A DNA stretch of 33,274 bases from Bryobacterales bacterium (GTDB lineage Bacteria; Acidobacteriota; Terriglobia; Bryobacterales; Bryobacteraceae), in the NCBI GenBank assembly GCA_016789785.1, contig JAEUQE010000081.1, positions 1 to 33,274 on the forward strand. Direction: 5' to 3'. Shown here piece after piece: positions 8,033 through 16,662 of this stretch; positions within the stretch are counted from its first letter, which is position 1, and each line of letters opens with the position of its first letter. The position numbers and the translations under genes are program-made. The notes below the pieces were generated by a model. The model ran no database searches. It had not been told where the DNA came from and saw only the letters and a list, made by a program, of their open reading frames with translations.

Positions 8033-10435
8033 ATGGCCCCCGAGCAGATCGCCAAGGTAAAGGCAGTGTTTCTGCACGCGAGTGAACTTGCGGCGGAGCA
8101 GGTGCCTGCCTACCTGGACCAGGCGTGCGCGGGGGATGCGGAGCTGCGCGGCAAGGTGGAACGCCTGCTCTCCGAGCATGCGGCGTCGAGCAGTACGGAT
8201 CTGCTCCTCCAGCAGCCGGCAGTGGCGGGAGCGCGCACGATCGCGGATGGGGATGTGATTGCGGGGCGCTTTCGCATTGTGCGTTTTGCGGGCGCGGGCG
8301 GGATGGGCGAGGTCTATGAGGCAGAGGATCTCGAGCTTGGCGGACGTGTCGCGCTGAAGACGGTGCGGCCTGGTTTGCTTGCGAATCCGCAGACGTTGGG
8401 GCGCTTCCGGCGCGAGATCCAGATCGCGCGGCAGGTGACGCATCCCTCGATCTGCCGCGTATTCGACGTAGGCCGCGATGTGTACAAGGACGGCGATCTG
8501 GTGTTCCTCACCATGGAGTTCCTGGATGGGGAAACGCTGACTTCGTACTTGAAGAGGCGGGGACGTTTTCTACCCGAAGCGGCGCTGCCACTGCTGCATC
8601 AGATTGGCGCGGGATTGGATGCGATGCATCAGAAAGGTGTGGTGCACCGGGATTTGAAGCCGGGCAACATCATCCTGGTGAGCCCGGCGACGGCTCCGAT
8701 GCGGGCGGTGATCAGCGACTTCGGACTTGCACGTGCGTTCGAGGATGAAGCTGGGAACGAGCTGATCACGAAGTCGGATGTGATTCTGGGGACGCCGGCA
8801 TACATGTCGCCGGAGCAACTGCTGGGCAAGCCGTTGACGCCGGCCAGTGATGTGTACTCGCTCGGCTTGATCATCTACGAGATGTTGACGGCGGAGCGGA
8901 TGTTCACTGCCGAGGGTGCGATTGAACATGCGGTACTGCGGGTGAAGCAGGAAGCGACGTTGCCATCGAATCCGCTGGTGCCGGCGGAGTACGAGAGCCT
9001 CATCAAGCACTGCCTGGCGCGCGATCCGAAGCAACGTCCGTCGCCGGCGGGCGCCGCGATTTCGTCGCTGACGGGGACGGTGGCGATGCCCGCGTTTCAA
9101 GAGCGGATCGTGGTGACGAGCGGCGAGGGCACGCGTGAGGGTACAGCCGTAGCGGCGCCGTTGGGGCGATCGAGGAAGTGGTTTCGCGGTGCCGCTCTCG
9201 TGGCGATTGGCGTGGCGGCGGCGCTGGCGTTTCCGCAGATCCGGTCGCGTATGTGGCCGGTGGCGAATCGCACGGGTGGTTCGGCGGTGCAGGCGGAGGT
9301 TCGCGACCTGCTGGTGCACTATTACAAGCCGGGCAACATCGACAAAGCGATGGGGGTGTTGGAGCAGGTGACGGCCGCGAATCCGAAGTCGGCGCTGGCG
9401 AAGGCGGAGTTGTGCCGGGCGCACTGGCTTCGCTATCTGCTGGCATCCAGCAACGCCGATTTGGAAAGTGCGAAGCAGTTGTGCACGGAGTCGATTGGGT
9501 TAGATGGGGAGCTTGCGGAGCCGCACGTGACGCTTGGCATTCTGTATGCGCGCACGGGGCGTTCGGACTTGTCCACAGCGGAGGTGCAGACGGCGCTGCG
9601 CCTGGATTCGCGAAACGCGGATGCGTACAACGCACTGGCGGATCTGTACCGGAGGCAAGGCCGCAACAACGAGGTGGAGGCGACGCTGCAGAAGGCGATT
9701 GACCTTTCACCGGATGATTGGCGGTTTCATAGCGCGTTGGGGTCGTTCCATCGAGACACGGGCAAGCTGGATCCGGCAGCGGCGTCGTTCCGGCGTGCGC
9801 TGGAGTTGTCGCCGGAGAACGGGCTTGCGCACCACAATCTGGCAGGCGTGTATTTGCGGCAAGGCCGGTACAAGGAAGCGCGGCCGCATTTCGAGCGCGC
9901 GATCGCGCTGTCGCCGACGCATCGCAACTATTCCGGCATGGGGACGTTGCTGATGCTGGAAGGCAACTTCGTGGATGCCACGAAGATGTTTCAGAAGGCG
10001 ATTGATCTGAATCCCGATAACTACAGTTCGTGGGCGAATCTGGCTGCGTCGTTTGCATGGAGTCCGGGTGGCAAGGAGAAGGCGAAGGAAGGCTATCGGA
10101 AGGCCATCGCGCTTGCCGAGGAACAACGCAAACGGCTGCCGAAGGACGCGGATCTGCTGGCCGATTTGGGAGGTTACTACGCGGCGATTGGCGATGCGGA
10201 GAAAGCGATGCCGCTGGTGCGGCAAGCGCTGGCGCTGGGTCCGGAATCGCCATCCATCAACTATCGCGCGGCGGAAGCATACGAGTTGCTGCAGCGCCGC
10301 GAGGAGGCTCTTCGCTGGATTCGCAAGGCGATTGAGCTTGGCTACTCTCTCGATTACATTCAACGCAGTCCCGAGTTGGCCCTTTTGCGGGCGGATCCAC
10401 GCTTTCCAAAAGCGGAGAGGCCGAAATCGCAATAA
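8033..10435 (+). CDS. Membrane Ser/Thr protein kinase with C-terminal TPR domain
   Basis: An 800-aa protein. Residues 1-50 form a helical leader common in acidobacterial kinases (LDQACAGDAELRGKVERLL). The Hanks-type kinase domain at about 78-345 is complete: glycine loop GAGGMGEV (87-94), Lys109, HRDLKPGN with catalytic Asp207, DFGLA (Asp229) and GTPAYMSPEQ. One transmembrane helix lies at about 386-404. From about 420 to the end are eight or nine TPR repeats (for example NALADLYRRQGRNNEVEATL). With no signal peptide, the kinase should face the cytoplasm and the TPRs the periplasm. This is the first gene of a closely packed block whose next members are an unknown small protein, a CHAT protease and STAND NTPases. 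It is likely the signal-input or regulatory kinase, with those products as candidate substrates (inference). Confidence 0.93.
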   Translation: MAPEQIAKVKAVFLHASELAAEQVPAYLDQACAGDAELRGKVERLLSEHAASSSTDLLLQQPAVAGARTIADGDVIAGRFRIVRFAGAGGMGEVYEAEDLELGGRVALKTVRPGLLANPQTLGRFRREIQIARQVTHPSICRVFDVGRDVYKDGDLVFLTMEFLDGETLTSYLKRRGRFLPEAALPLLHQIGAGLDAMHQKGVVHRDLKPGNIILVSPATAPMRAVISDFGLARAFEDEAGNELITKSDVILGTPAYMSPEQLLGKPLTPASDVYSLGLIIYEMLTAERMFTAEGAIEHAVLRVKQEATLPSNPLVPAEYESLIKHCLARDPKQRPSPAGAAISSLTGTVAMPAFQERIVVTSGEGTREGTAVAAPLGRSRKWFRGAALVAIGVAAALAFPQIRSRMWPVANRTGGSAVQAEVRDLLVHYYKPGNIDKAMGVLEQVTAANPKSALAKAELCRAHWLRYLLASSNADLESAKQLCTESIGLDGELAEPHVTLGILYARTGRSDLSTAEVQTALRLDSRNADAYNALADLYRRQGRNNEVEATLQKAIDLSPDDWRFHSALGSFHRDTGKLDPAAASFRRALELSPENGLAHHNLAGVYLRQGRYKEARPHFERAIALSPTHRNYSGMGTLLMLEGNFVDATKMFQKAIDLNPDNYSSWANLAASFAWSPGGKEKAKEGYRKAIALAEEQRKRLPKDADLLADLGGYYAAIGDAEKAMPLVRQALALGPESPSINYRAAEAYELLQRREEALRWIRKAIELGYSLDYIQRSPELALLRADPRFPKAERPKSQ

Positions 10436-10465
10436 GGTCCCTCGACCCTCCAAAGGAGAATTTCG

Positions 10466-10750
10466 ATGCCCACTACTGAAATTCAGATCCGCCTGTCCCG
10501 AACCGCGTTCACCGAGATTGAGAAGGTGACTGTGGATTTGGGCGGCGGCAAGACAATCACGTTCGAGCCTGGCAAGCCCAGCGGCGAGGACGTTTTTTCC
10601 ACACGCACTGAAAAGATCGCATCCGGCAAGTACTGTGTGGTGATGTCGGTGCCGGATGCCGGTCCCGGCGACTTTCCCGGTCCCAACGATCCACCCGAGC
10701 CTCCACCATCGGGCGGCGGTGAAGGGGGAGATGGCGGTGAGGAGGGTTAG
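10466..10750 (+). CDS. Small protein of unknown function, 94 aa, with Gly/Pro/acidic tail
   Basis: I do not recognise a family. A strong Shine-Dalgarno aaggag at 10453-10458 sits 7 nt before the ATG, and the gene lies 30 bp after the kinase gene, so it is very likely real. Residues 1-65 look like a small beta-rich domain (TEIQIRLSRTAF; KVTVDLGGGKTITFEPG; KYCVVMSV). Residues about 66-94 are low complexity: PGDFPGPNDPPEPPPSGGG, then Gly, Asp and Glu. There is no signal peptide or membrane helix. The Pro/Gly tail is probably disordered. Its place between a kinase and a CHAT protease makes it a candidate substrate, adaptor or inhibitor for one of them; that is inference only. A 10-bp stem-loop follows at 10776-10807. 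Confidence 0.75.
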   Translation: MPTTEIQIRLSRTAFTEIEKVTVDLGGGKTITFEPGKPSGEDVFSTRTEKIASGKYCVVMSVPDAGPGDFPGPNDPPEPPPSGGGEGGDGGEEG

Positions 10751-10775
10751 TCCGATCACCAGATGAGCTGAGGAA

Positions 10776-10807
10776 GGAGCTTCCGGCCGCGACGGTGCGG
10801 AAGCTCC
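10776..10807 (+). promoter_or_regulatory. Intercistronic stem-loop before the CHAT gene
   Basis: ggagcttccg (10776-10785) pairs perfectly with cggaagctcc (10798-10807) across a 12-nt loop. No T run follows, so it is not a standard terminator. It sits in the only gap larger than 30 bp within the block (10751-10842). It could be an RNA-processing or stability element that sets different levels for the small protein and the protease. Confidence 0.5.
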
Positions 10808-10842
10808 GCGCACCGCTTCATCGCGCTGTGGGGTGACCGCCA

Positions 10843-13041
10843 ATGAACACATACGCCGATCTGGAGATTTCGCTACGCGCGAAGGCTTCGTCCACGGAGG
10901 AACCTGTGTATGCCGTGGACATGCGGCTGAGCTTGCCCGATACGGATACGGACGAGCGTCCGATGCCGGGAGGTGATGCGACGGTGACGCTTGTGGAGGA
11001 TCTGCGGCATCCGAAGACGACGAATTGGAAGAAGTATGGAGCGGATCTGCGGGACGCCTTCTTTCGGGGCAGCATCGCGACGGGGTTTGCGGAGGCTCGC
11101 AAACGGGCGCAGAGCAAGAATGCGATTCTGCGTGTGCGCTTCTACATTGAGCCGAAGGCGATGGAATTGCACAACGTGCATTGGGAGACGATTCTGGATC
11201 CCGATCCACGGCAACTTGCGACGCCGCTGTTTGCCGGTCGGGATCCGGTGTTCTCGCGATACCTGATCAGCCGCGATTTTCGGGAGGTGCGGTCGCGTCC
11301 GCGGTCCGGATTGTTGAAGGCGCTGATCGTGGTCGCGAACCCGACGGGTGCGGATGCGAGCATCTTCACGCCGATTGATGTGGCGAAGGAGACGGAGCTT
11401 GCCAGGGAAGCCATGCGCGGTCTGGTGGCGGATCCGAAGGTGCTGGAAGGGCATGCGACCATCGACGCGATCGTGCGCGAATTGGAGAACGGCTACGACG
11501 TTTTGTATCTCGTCGCACACGGGCGTTTGAAGGCGGAGCAGGATAAGGCTCCGGAAGCGACGGTGTTTCTGCAGAATGCGACCGGTGGCCTTGCGCCAAC
11601 GCGCGGCGCCGAGATCGTGCAGTTGATGGAGGATCTGCGGGAGCGTCCGCGGCTGGTGGTGCTGGCGTCCTGCCAGAGTTCGGGAAATGGCGAAGCGGTG
11701 CAGACGGCCGAGGAGTTCAAGGCGTCGTTTTCCAACTCGCTGGGGCCGATGCTTGCGGAGTCGGGGATACCGGCGGTGCTTGCGATGCGCGGCAACGTCA
11801 GCATACCGACGGCGAACCGTTTCATGCAGCGCTTCTTTGAAGAGTTGGCGAGTGAGAGCGCCTCTGGCGAAGTGGATCGCGCGGTGGCGGTGGCGCGGAT
11901 GGAGGTCAAGCAACGAAGCGACTTCTGGATGCCGGTGCTCTATATGCGTTTGCGCAGCGGGCGTGTGTGGTACACGCCGGGCTTTACGCAGGGCGACTTT
12001 GATTGGAACACGCTGTGCGAGCGAATCGTGCTGGGCGAGTTTGTGCCGGTGATCGGGCCGGATCTTCCCGCGGAGATCGAGGGGAGCCAGCGGCAGATCG
12101 CGGCGGACCTTGCGCGGGAGAACGGATTTCCGCTGGCGCCGTGGGATAGCGCCGACTTGGCGAAGGTGGCGCAGTATCTGTTCATCCGCACGGGTGAAGA
12201 CAATGTTCGCGACAAGGTGCGAGGTCTGCGGGCGGCCAATGCCAGGGCCAACTTCAGCGTTTCGGGGGGCACACCGGCGCGGGATCTGCTGCCACAGATT
12301 GTGGGAAGTCTGCTGGAGGACCCGGAAAGTTCGTACGCGGTGCTGGCGAGTTTGGAGGAAGCGTCGGTTTACGTGACGGCGACGCCGGATTCACTGCTGG
12401 AAATCGCGCTGAGCCAGAAAAAACGGGATCCGGTGGAATTGTTTTGCCGATGGCGGGACCCGCGCGACCGGGCGCAGAGCGGAGCGAGTCTGGCGGAGGA
12501 TACCGATGGTGAGCCGGATCCGAAGAATCCGACGTTGTTCTACGCGTTCGGAAAGAGCCGCAAGGAGACTCAGCACACGTGGGTGCTGACCGAAGATGAT
12601 TTCTTCGACTATCTGATTCGCAGTTCGCGCTATCAGCTTTGGCCGGGCAGCGTGAAGTTCAAGATGTGCAACAGCGTGCTGATGTTCCTCGGGTTCTCAC
12701 TGGAGGACTGGAAGTTCCGCGTGCTGCTGCGCATGATCCTGCAGATGGAGGGTGCGGGTCTGCTGGGCGGCAAGAGCCATGTGGGCGTGCAGGTGAATCC
12801 GGATGAGTCCACGATGGCGGACGTGATTCGCGCGAAGCGGTACATGGAGAGCTATCTGGCGGGACGCGGAACGATGCCGGGAGCGATTCGCGACAACAAT
12901 GCGAATGACAAGCGCACTCCGCCGAAGGTGGATATCTATTGGGGCACGGCGCAGGACTTTCTGAAGGATCTGAACCGCGAGTTGACGAAGTTCCGGATTG
13001 CGAATCCGCATGTGAAGGCGGGTTCCGATGATGATGTGTAG
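10843..13041 (+). CDS. CHAT-domain cysteine protease fused to a SIR2-like domain
   Basis: A 732-aa protein. Residues 1-150 are the beta-rich N-terminal region usual in CHAT proteins. The CHAT (caspase-like) domain spans about 160-370 with the catalytic pair in place: His226 in YLVAHG and Cys277 in VVLASCQSSG. Residues about 385-715 resemble the SIR2_2-type Rossmann domain: FVPVIGP (400-406), VYVTATPDSLLE (509-520), SWVLTEDD-like HTWVLTEDDFFDYL, and FLGFSLEDW (615-623). In this half the usual TN.D asparagine is replaced (TATPD), and the position before the HG-type glycine is Phe (YAFG, 567-570). NAD hydrolysis is therefore doubtful and a binding role is possible. CHAT enzymes act in separase-like and caspase-like proteolysis, including bacterial defence. 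There is no signal peptide, so it is probably cytosolic. Only 6 bp separate it from the first NTPase gene. Confidence 0.87.
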   Translation: MNTYADLEISLRAKASSTEEPVYAVDMRLSLPDTDTDERPMPGGDATVTLVEDLRHPKTTNWKKYGADLRDAFFRGSIATGFAEARKRAQSKNAILRVRFYIEPKAMELHNVHWETILDPDPRQLATPLFAGRDPVFSRYLISRDFREVRSRPRSGLLKALIVVANPTGADASIFTPIDVAKETELAREAMRGLVADPKVLEGHATIDAIVRELENGYDVLYLVAHGRLKAEQDKAPEATVFLQNATGGLAPTRGAEIVQLMEDLRERPRLVVLASCQSSGNGEAVQTAEEFKASFSNSLGPMLAESGIPAVLAMRGNVSIPTANRFMQRFFEELASESASGEVDRAVAVARMEVKQRSDFWMPVLYMRLRSGRVWYTPGFTQGDFDWNTLCERIVLGEFVPVIGPDLPAEIEGSQRQIAADLARENGFPLAPWDSADLAKVAQYLFIRTGEDNVRDKVRGLRAANARANFSVSGGTPARDLLPQIVGSLLEDPESSYAVLASLEEASVYVTATPDSLLEIALSQKKRDPVELFCRWRDPRDRAQSGASLAEDTDGEPDPKNPTLFYAFGKSRKETQHTWVLTEDDFFDYLIRSSRYQLWPGSVKFKMCNSVLMFLGFSLEDWKFRVLLRMILQMEGAGLLGGKSHVGVQVNPDESTMADVIRAKRYMESYLAGRGTMPGAIRDNNANDKRTPPKVDIYWGTAQDFLKDLNRELTKFRIANPHVKAGSDDDV

Positions 13042-13047
13042 ACCGTC

Positions 13048-16000
13048 ATGGCATCCGGCAATCCATTCGTAGGCCCCAATCCGCTGACGTCGAAGCAACC
13101 GTTGTTCGGGCGCGACCGGGAAGTGCGCGAGCTTTCCTATCTGCTGACGTCGGATCGCATTGTGCTGCTGCATTCGCCGTCGGGTGCGGGCAAGAGTTCG
13201 CTGCTGAGCGCCAAGGGCGGGCTGATCTCGCGGATGCAGCGCAGCTTCGATGTCTGCGGTCCGCTGCGAGTGAACGAGGCGCCAACGCGTGACGTGAAGA
13301 ACCGCTTTGTGTGGAGCGTCGCGCATGGAATGGCTCCGGCGATTGCGGACGGGTCGGCGGCGCCATCGCTGCTGGAATGCGCGAAGGATCGGGACAAGGA
13401 GCAGGACAACCTGCTGCTGATCTTCGATCAGTTTGAGGAAGTGCTGACGGTGGAGCCGGGGAAGGTGGACCAGAAGCGCGCGTTCTTCGATCAAGTGGGC
13501 GAGTTGCTGACACAGCGATGGATCTGGGCGCTATTTGTGATTCGCGAGGATTATCTGGCGCAGCTCGATCCGTATGCGCGGCGCGTTCCGACGCATTTGA
13601 ACAACCGCTACCGTCTGGATCTGCTGCAGAAGGATCGTGCGAAGGAGGCGATTGAGAAGACGGCGCTCAGTGCGAATCCGAAGCGGACGTTTCAGGCGGG
13701 GGCATTGCAGGAGCTGACTGCCGGGTTGTCCAGCGTGAACGTCGCGCAGCCGGATGGAACGTTCAGCACGGAGCCGGGCGAATATATAGAGCCTCTACAG
13801 CTTCAGATTGTGTGCTTCGATCTTTGGGAGCGGCTGGCCGAATCGGAAGTGGAGATCACGGCGAACGCGGTCCAGGCGCATGGCGACGTGACGCAGGCGC
13901 TTCGCAACTTTTACGATCGCACGGTGGAGGCAGTTGGCAAGACGGGCCGGGCGCAGTTTGAGATCCGCAACTGGGTTGACGAAAAACTGATCAGCAACGG
14001 GCGTCGCGATCAGGTGCAGTTCGTGGAGGCGGCGGAGTCGAGTGAAGGGCTTGGGAACAGGTTCATCCGCGAGATGCTGCGGCGGGTGTTGTTGCGGCGG
14101 GAGCCTCGCGGGACCGCCGTGTTCGTGGAGCTTGCGCATGACCGTCTGCTGAATCCGGTGCGGGACAGCAATGGCGCGTGGTTCGAAAGCCGGCTGAGCG
14201 AGTATGAGAAGCGAGCGCGGCTGTGGGAGCGGACGAAGGCGTCGGGTCTGGTCTATGTCGACGATGAATTGAAGGCCGCGAAAGAGTGGAGGCGGAGAAC
14301 GCCGGAGCCACTTGTGGACATGGATGCGTTTCTGGCTGCGTGTGACGAGCGGCAGAACATCATCGATCGGGAACGTACGCTGGCGCGGCGAGCGAGGGTG
14401 TGGCTGCAGCGCGCGATCGCGCTTGCGCTGGGCGCTGTGGTGGCGATCGGGTTCGCAATCTACTACTCGTACCGGGCGAAGGATCTGGAAGCCGCGGTCA
14501 TCAAGAGAAGCAACGATCTTGTGAGTGCTGAGGCTGAGACGCGAAAGGAGAAAGAAGCGAACGCAAAGACGCGCGTTCAATTGGATCAGGCGATGGACAT
14601 TGCGGAGAAGGCGCGGAAGAATGCTGTGACTCTTTTTGTGAAGGCGCAGGCGGAGACGTCGCGTGCGAACACCGCCAACAGCGTGGCGACGGCGCGGCAG
14701 TTGCTGGCGATTTCGGCAGGCTTCGGGGAGGCGGATCCGCAACGTGCGCTGTTTGCGGTGGCATCGTCGCGAGAGCGCGTTTCGGCGGAGGGTACGCGGG
14801 CCATGGCGGACATTCTGGCGCTGTTGCCGAAGTTCGTCAATGACTTCGTGACGGGGGACTTCATGGCTGACGAGGCTCCACCGCTGGCGTTTTCGCCGGA
14901 TGGCAAGATGATGGCGGGAGTACATACACAGGGCGATTTGTTTTGGGGGGGTGCGGATGGGTCGGGCATGATGACGAACAAGTACCGGCATCCTCGCAAC
15001 ATCTGGAGAGTTGCATTGAGTTCCAGCCAGCGGATCGCTTTTTGGGACGGCGGTTCGGTATCGGTCTACGATATCGGAGTTGGACGGGTTACACACCGGT
15101 TCGCGAGTACGAGCGTGTTCGCGATCAGCGCAGACGGAAAGTGCCTCGCGCTCGGGGAGGGGGGATTTTCGGTGGTGCGGCTGGACCCGCCACCCGGAGT
15201 CCAGAAGCGAATCGAGAACGCGGGACCATTGGTATCAGTGACGTTCACGCCCGACAGCAAGGAACTCCTATCGAGCCATTCTTCACCGTACTCCTGGTGC
15301 AGCACAAGTCTGCTTCCATCGAATCTGTTTGAACTTAAGGCGAACTGCCACGATGCCTTGGGCAAGGAGATGAGGAGTCTGGCAGCCCTTGACTCGAGTG
15401 TGTTCGCGTGGACGACGGCGACGGGCGAAGTGGAAAACATGAGTCCACTTCCACTTGCCCCGTTGAATCGCACTTCGCTCGGAGGCTATCAAGCCATCTC
15501 GATACAGTGGCTGAACGGCCAGTGGCGGGCCATGTTTGCCGACACGCGAACGCGGGCGATGCGGGTGTACGATTCGGCGGCCAGTAAGTTTCTGGCGTCG
15601 ATCCCCGGTGAAGCGGTGACGATGCATCCGGTGTTGCCGCGCGCGGTGTCGCGAGAAGGGCGCTTTCTGAAGATCTACGACTTCAGCCCGCGGTATGAGT
15701 GGAAGCGCGTCGCGATCCCTGGAAGCGTGATGCCCGCGATGAGTGGCAATGGAAAGCGGTTGGTGTTCGTGCAGGAGGATCGCGCGCGTGTGGTTGATGC
15801 CGTAAGCGGCCAACTGGTTCGCGAGGTGCGCCTTTCCGTGAAGACGGACCGGGTCCACCTGAGCAACAACGGGCGTTTCGTGCTGGCCATGAATCACTAT
15901 CGGGACCAAGGTGCGCTGATTGCGAATCACGTTTCGAAAGGTGAGATTTTCGACTTGCAGAACGGAGCGAGCCGTAGCATCACGTTTGATCGTCGCGAGA

Positions 16001-16656
16001 CGGAGGAAGGGTTGGACTCGGGGCCATGGGCGGTTTCCGATGACGGGAAGTTCGCGATTGGGCTGATGACGTCGGACAGGGTTGTCGTGGTGGATCTGGC
16101 TGCGGGGCGTGTCCGCCAAATGGAGCAGCAGATTACACCTGGCACGGTGACACCGGTGTTGGCTCTCACGGCCGATGGCAAAACGTTCGCCTACCGCAGT
16201 TCGACGGAGCAGGGCTTTCCGACGCTGGTTCTGCGGTCCTTGCCGGTTGGCAAGAACTCGCGGAGTGCGGTGATTCCGCTGCTTGGACTCCGCGAGGATG
16301 TGGCGAGCCTCGCATTTCGTGGCGATGGGAAACGGCTGGCGATGTTGGATGAGGACGGCAACGTCAGCATCTACGACACTGCAACGCTGGAGGAGACTCT
16401 GCGTCAGAAGGTGGCGGGGCCTGTGGCGTCTGTTGCGTTTCATGAAAGCGGGGACTTGCTGGTGCTGTACCGGTTGAGAGATCAGTGGGGAATTGAGCGC
16501 GTGCTGAAGGACGATCCGCAGACGCTGATGAAGGAAATCTGCGGGCGGCTGCAATTCACGCTGAGCGAGCAGGACTGGAAGAAGCAGGCGCCGGCGCTGC
16601 CGTACCGCAACCCTTGCCCCGCCCTTCCCGAACCGCGGGATCCCACATTGTTCTGA
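13048..16656 (+). CDS. nSTAND1-type NTPase with transmembrane helix, coiled coil and beta-propeller (paralog A)
   Basis: A 1202-aa protein. The nSTAND1-type N-terminus opens with NPFVGPNPL and PLFGRDREV. Walker A is HSPSGAGKSSLL (Lys49), Walker B LLLIFDQFEEV (Asp127), followed by REDYLAQLDPYARRVP. A winged-helix-like STAND region runs to about 440. One transmembrane helix is at about 455-475, then a charged coiled coil at about 480-545. From about 600 are propeller-type repeats (FSPDGKMMAG, FAISADGKCLALG, FTPDSKELL, VSDDGKFAIG, LTADGKTFAY, FRGDGKRLAML). STAND NTPases are signal-triggered oligomerising switches; the propeller is the expected sensor. The start lies 6 bp after the CHAT stop with no Shine-Dalgarno, so translational coupling is likely. 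N-in topology would put the propeller in the periplasm (inference). The ATPase half is highly similar to the next gene. Confidence 0.9.
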   Translation: MASGNPFVGPNPLTSKQPLFGRDREVRELSYLLTSDRIVLLHSPSGAGKSSLLSAKGGLISRMQRSFDVCGPLRVNEAPTRDVKNRFVWSVAHGMAPAIADGSAAPSLLECAKDRDKEQDNLLLIFDQFEEVLTVEPGKVDQKRAFFDQVGELLTQRWIWALFVIREDYLAQLDPYARRVPTHLNNRYRLDLLQKDRAKEAIEKTALSANPKRTFQAGALQELTAGLSSVNVAQPDGTFSTEPGEYIEPLQLQIVCFDLWERLAESEVEITANAVQAHGDVTQALRNFYDRTVEAVGKTGRAQFEIRNWVDEKLISNGRRDQVQFVEAAESSEGLGNRFIREMLRRVLLRREPRGTAVFVELAHDRLLNPVRDSNGAWFESRLSEYEKRARLWERTKASGLVYVDDELKAAKEWRRRTPEPLVDMDAFLAACDERQNIIDRERTLARRARVWLQRAIALALGAVVAIGFAIYYSYRAKDLEAAVIKRSNDLVSAEAETRKEKEANAKTRVQLDQAMDIAEKARKNAVTLFVKAQAETSRANTANSVATARQLLAISAGFGEADPQRALFAVASSRERVSAEGTRAMADILALLPKFVNDFVTGDFMADEAPPLAFSPDGKMMAGVHTQGDLFWGGADGSGMMTNKYRHPRNIWRVALSSSQRIAFWDGGSVSVYDIGVGRVTHRFASTSVFAISADGKCLALGEGGFSVVRLDPPPGVQKRIENAGPLVSVTFTPDSKELLSSHSSPYSWCSTSLLPSNLFELKANCHDALGKEMRSLAALDSSVFAWTTATGEVENMSPLPLAPLNRTSLGGYQAISIQWLNGQWRAMFADTRTRAMRVYDSAASKFLASIPGEAVTMHPVLPRAVSREGRFLKIYDFSPRYEWKRVAIPGSVMPAMSGNGKRLVFVQEDRARVVDAVSGQLVREVRLSVKTDRVHLSNNGRFVLAMNHYRDQGALIANHVSKGEIFDLQNGASRSITFDRRETEEGLDSGPWAVSDDGKFAIGLMTSDRVVVVDLAAGRVRQMEQQITPGTVTPVLALTADGKTFAYRSSTEQGFPTLVLRSLPVGKNSRSAVIPLLGLREDVASLAFRGDGKRLAMLDEDGNVSIYDTATLEETLRQKVAGPVASVAFHESGDLLVLYRLRDQWGIERVLKDDPQTLMKEICGRLQFTLSEQDWKKQAPALPYRNPCPALPEPRDPTLF

Positions 16657-16662
16657 GTCATC

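Noticed and set aside
10466..10750. Bacterial gasdermin as CHAT protease target
   Set aside because: 94 aa is far shorter than bacterial gasdermins, and no amphipathic membrane-inserting segment is visible.
10843..13041. SIR2 half as an active NAD-depleting effector
   Set aside because: The expected Asn and His positions are not conserved by eye, so an active NADase is not claimed.
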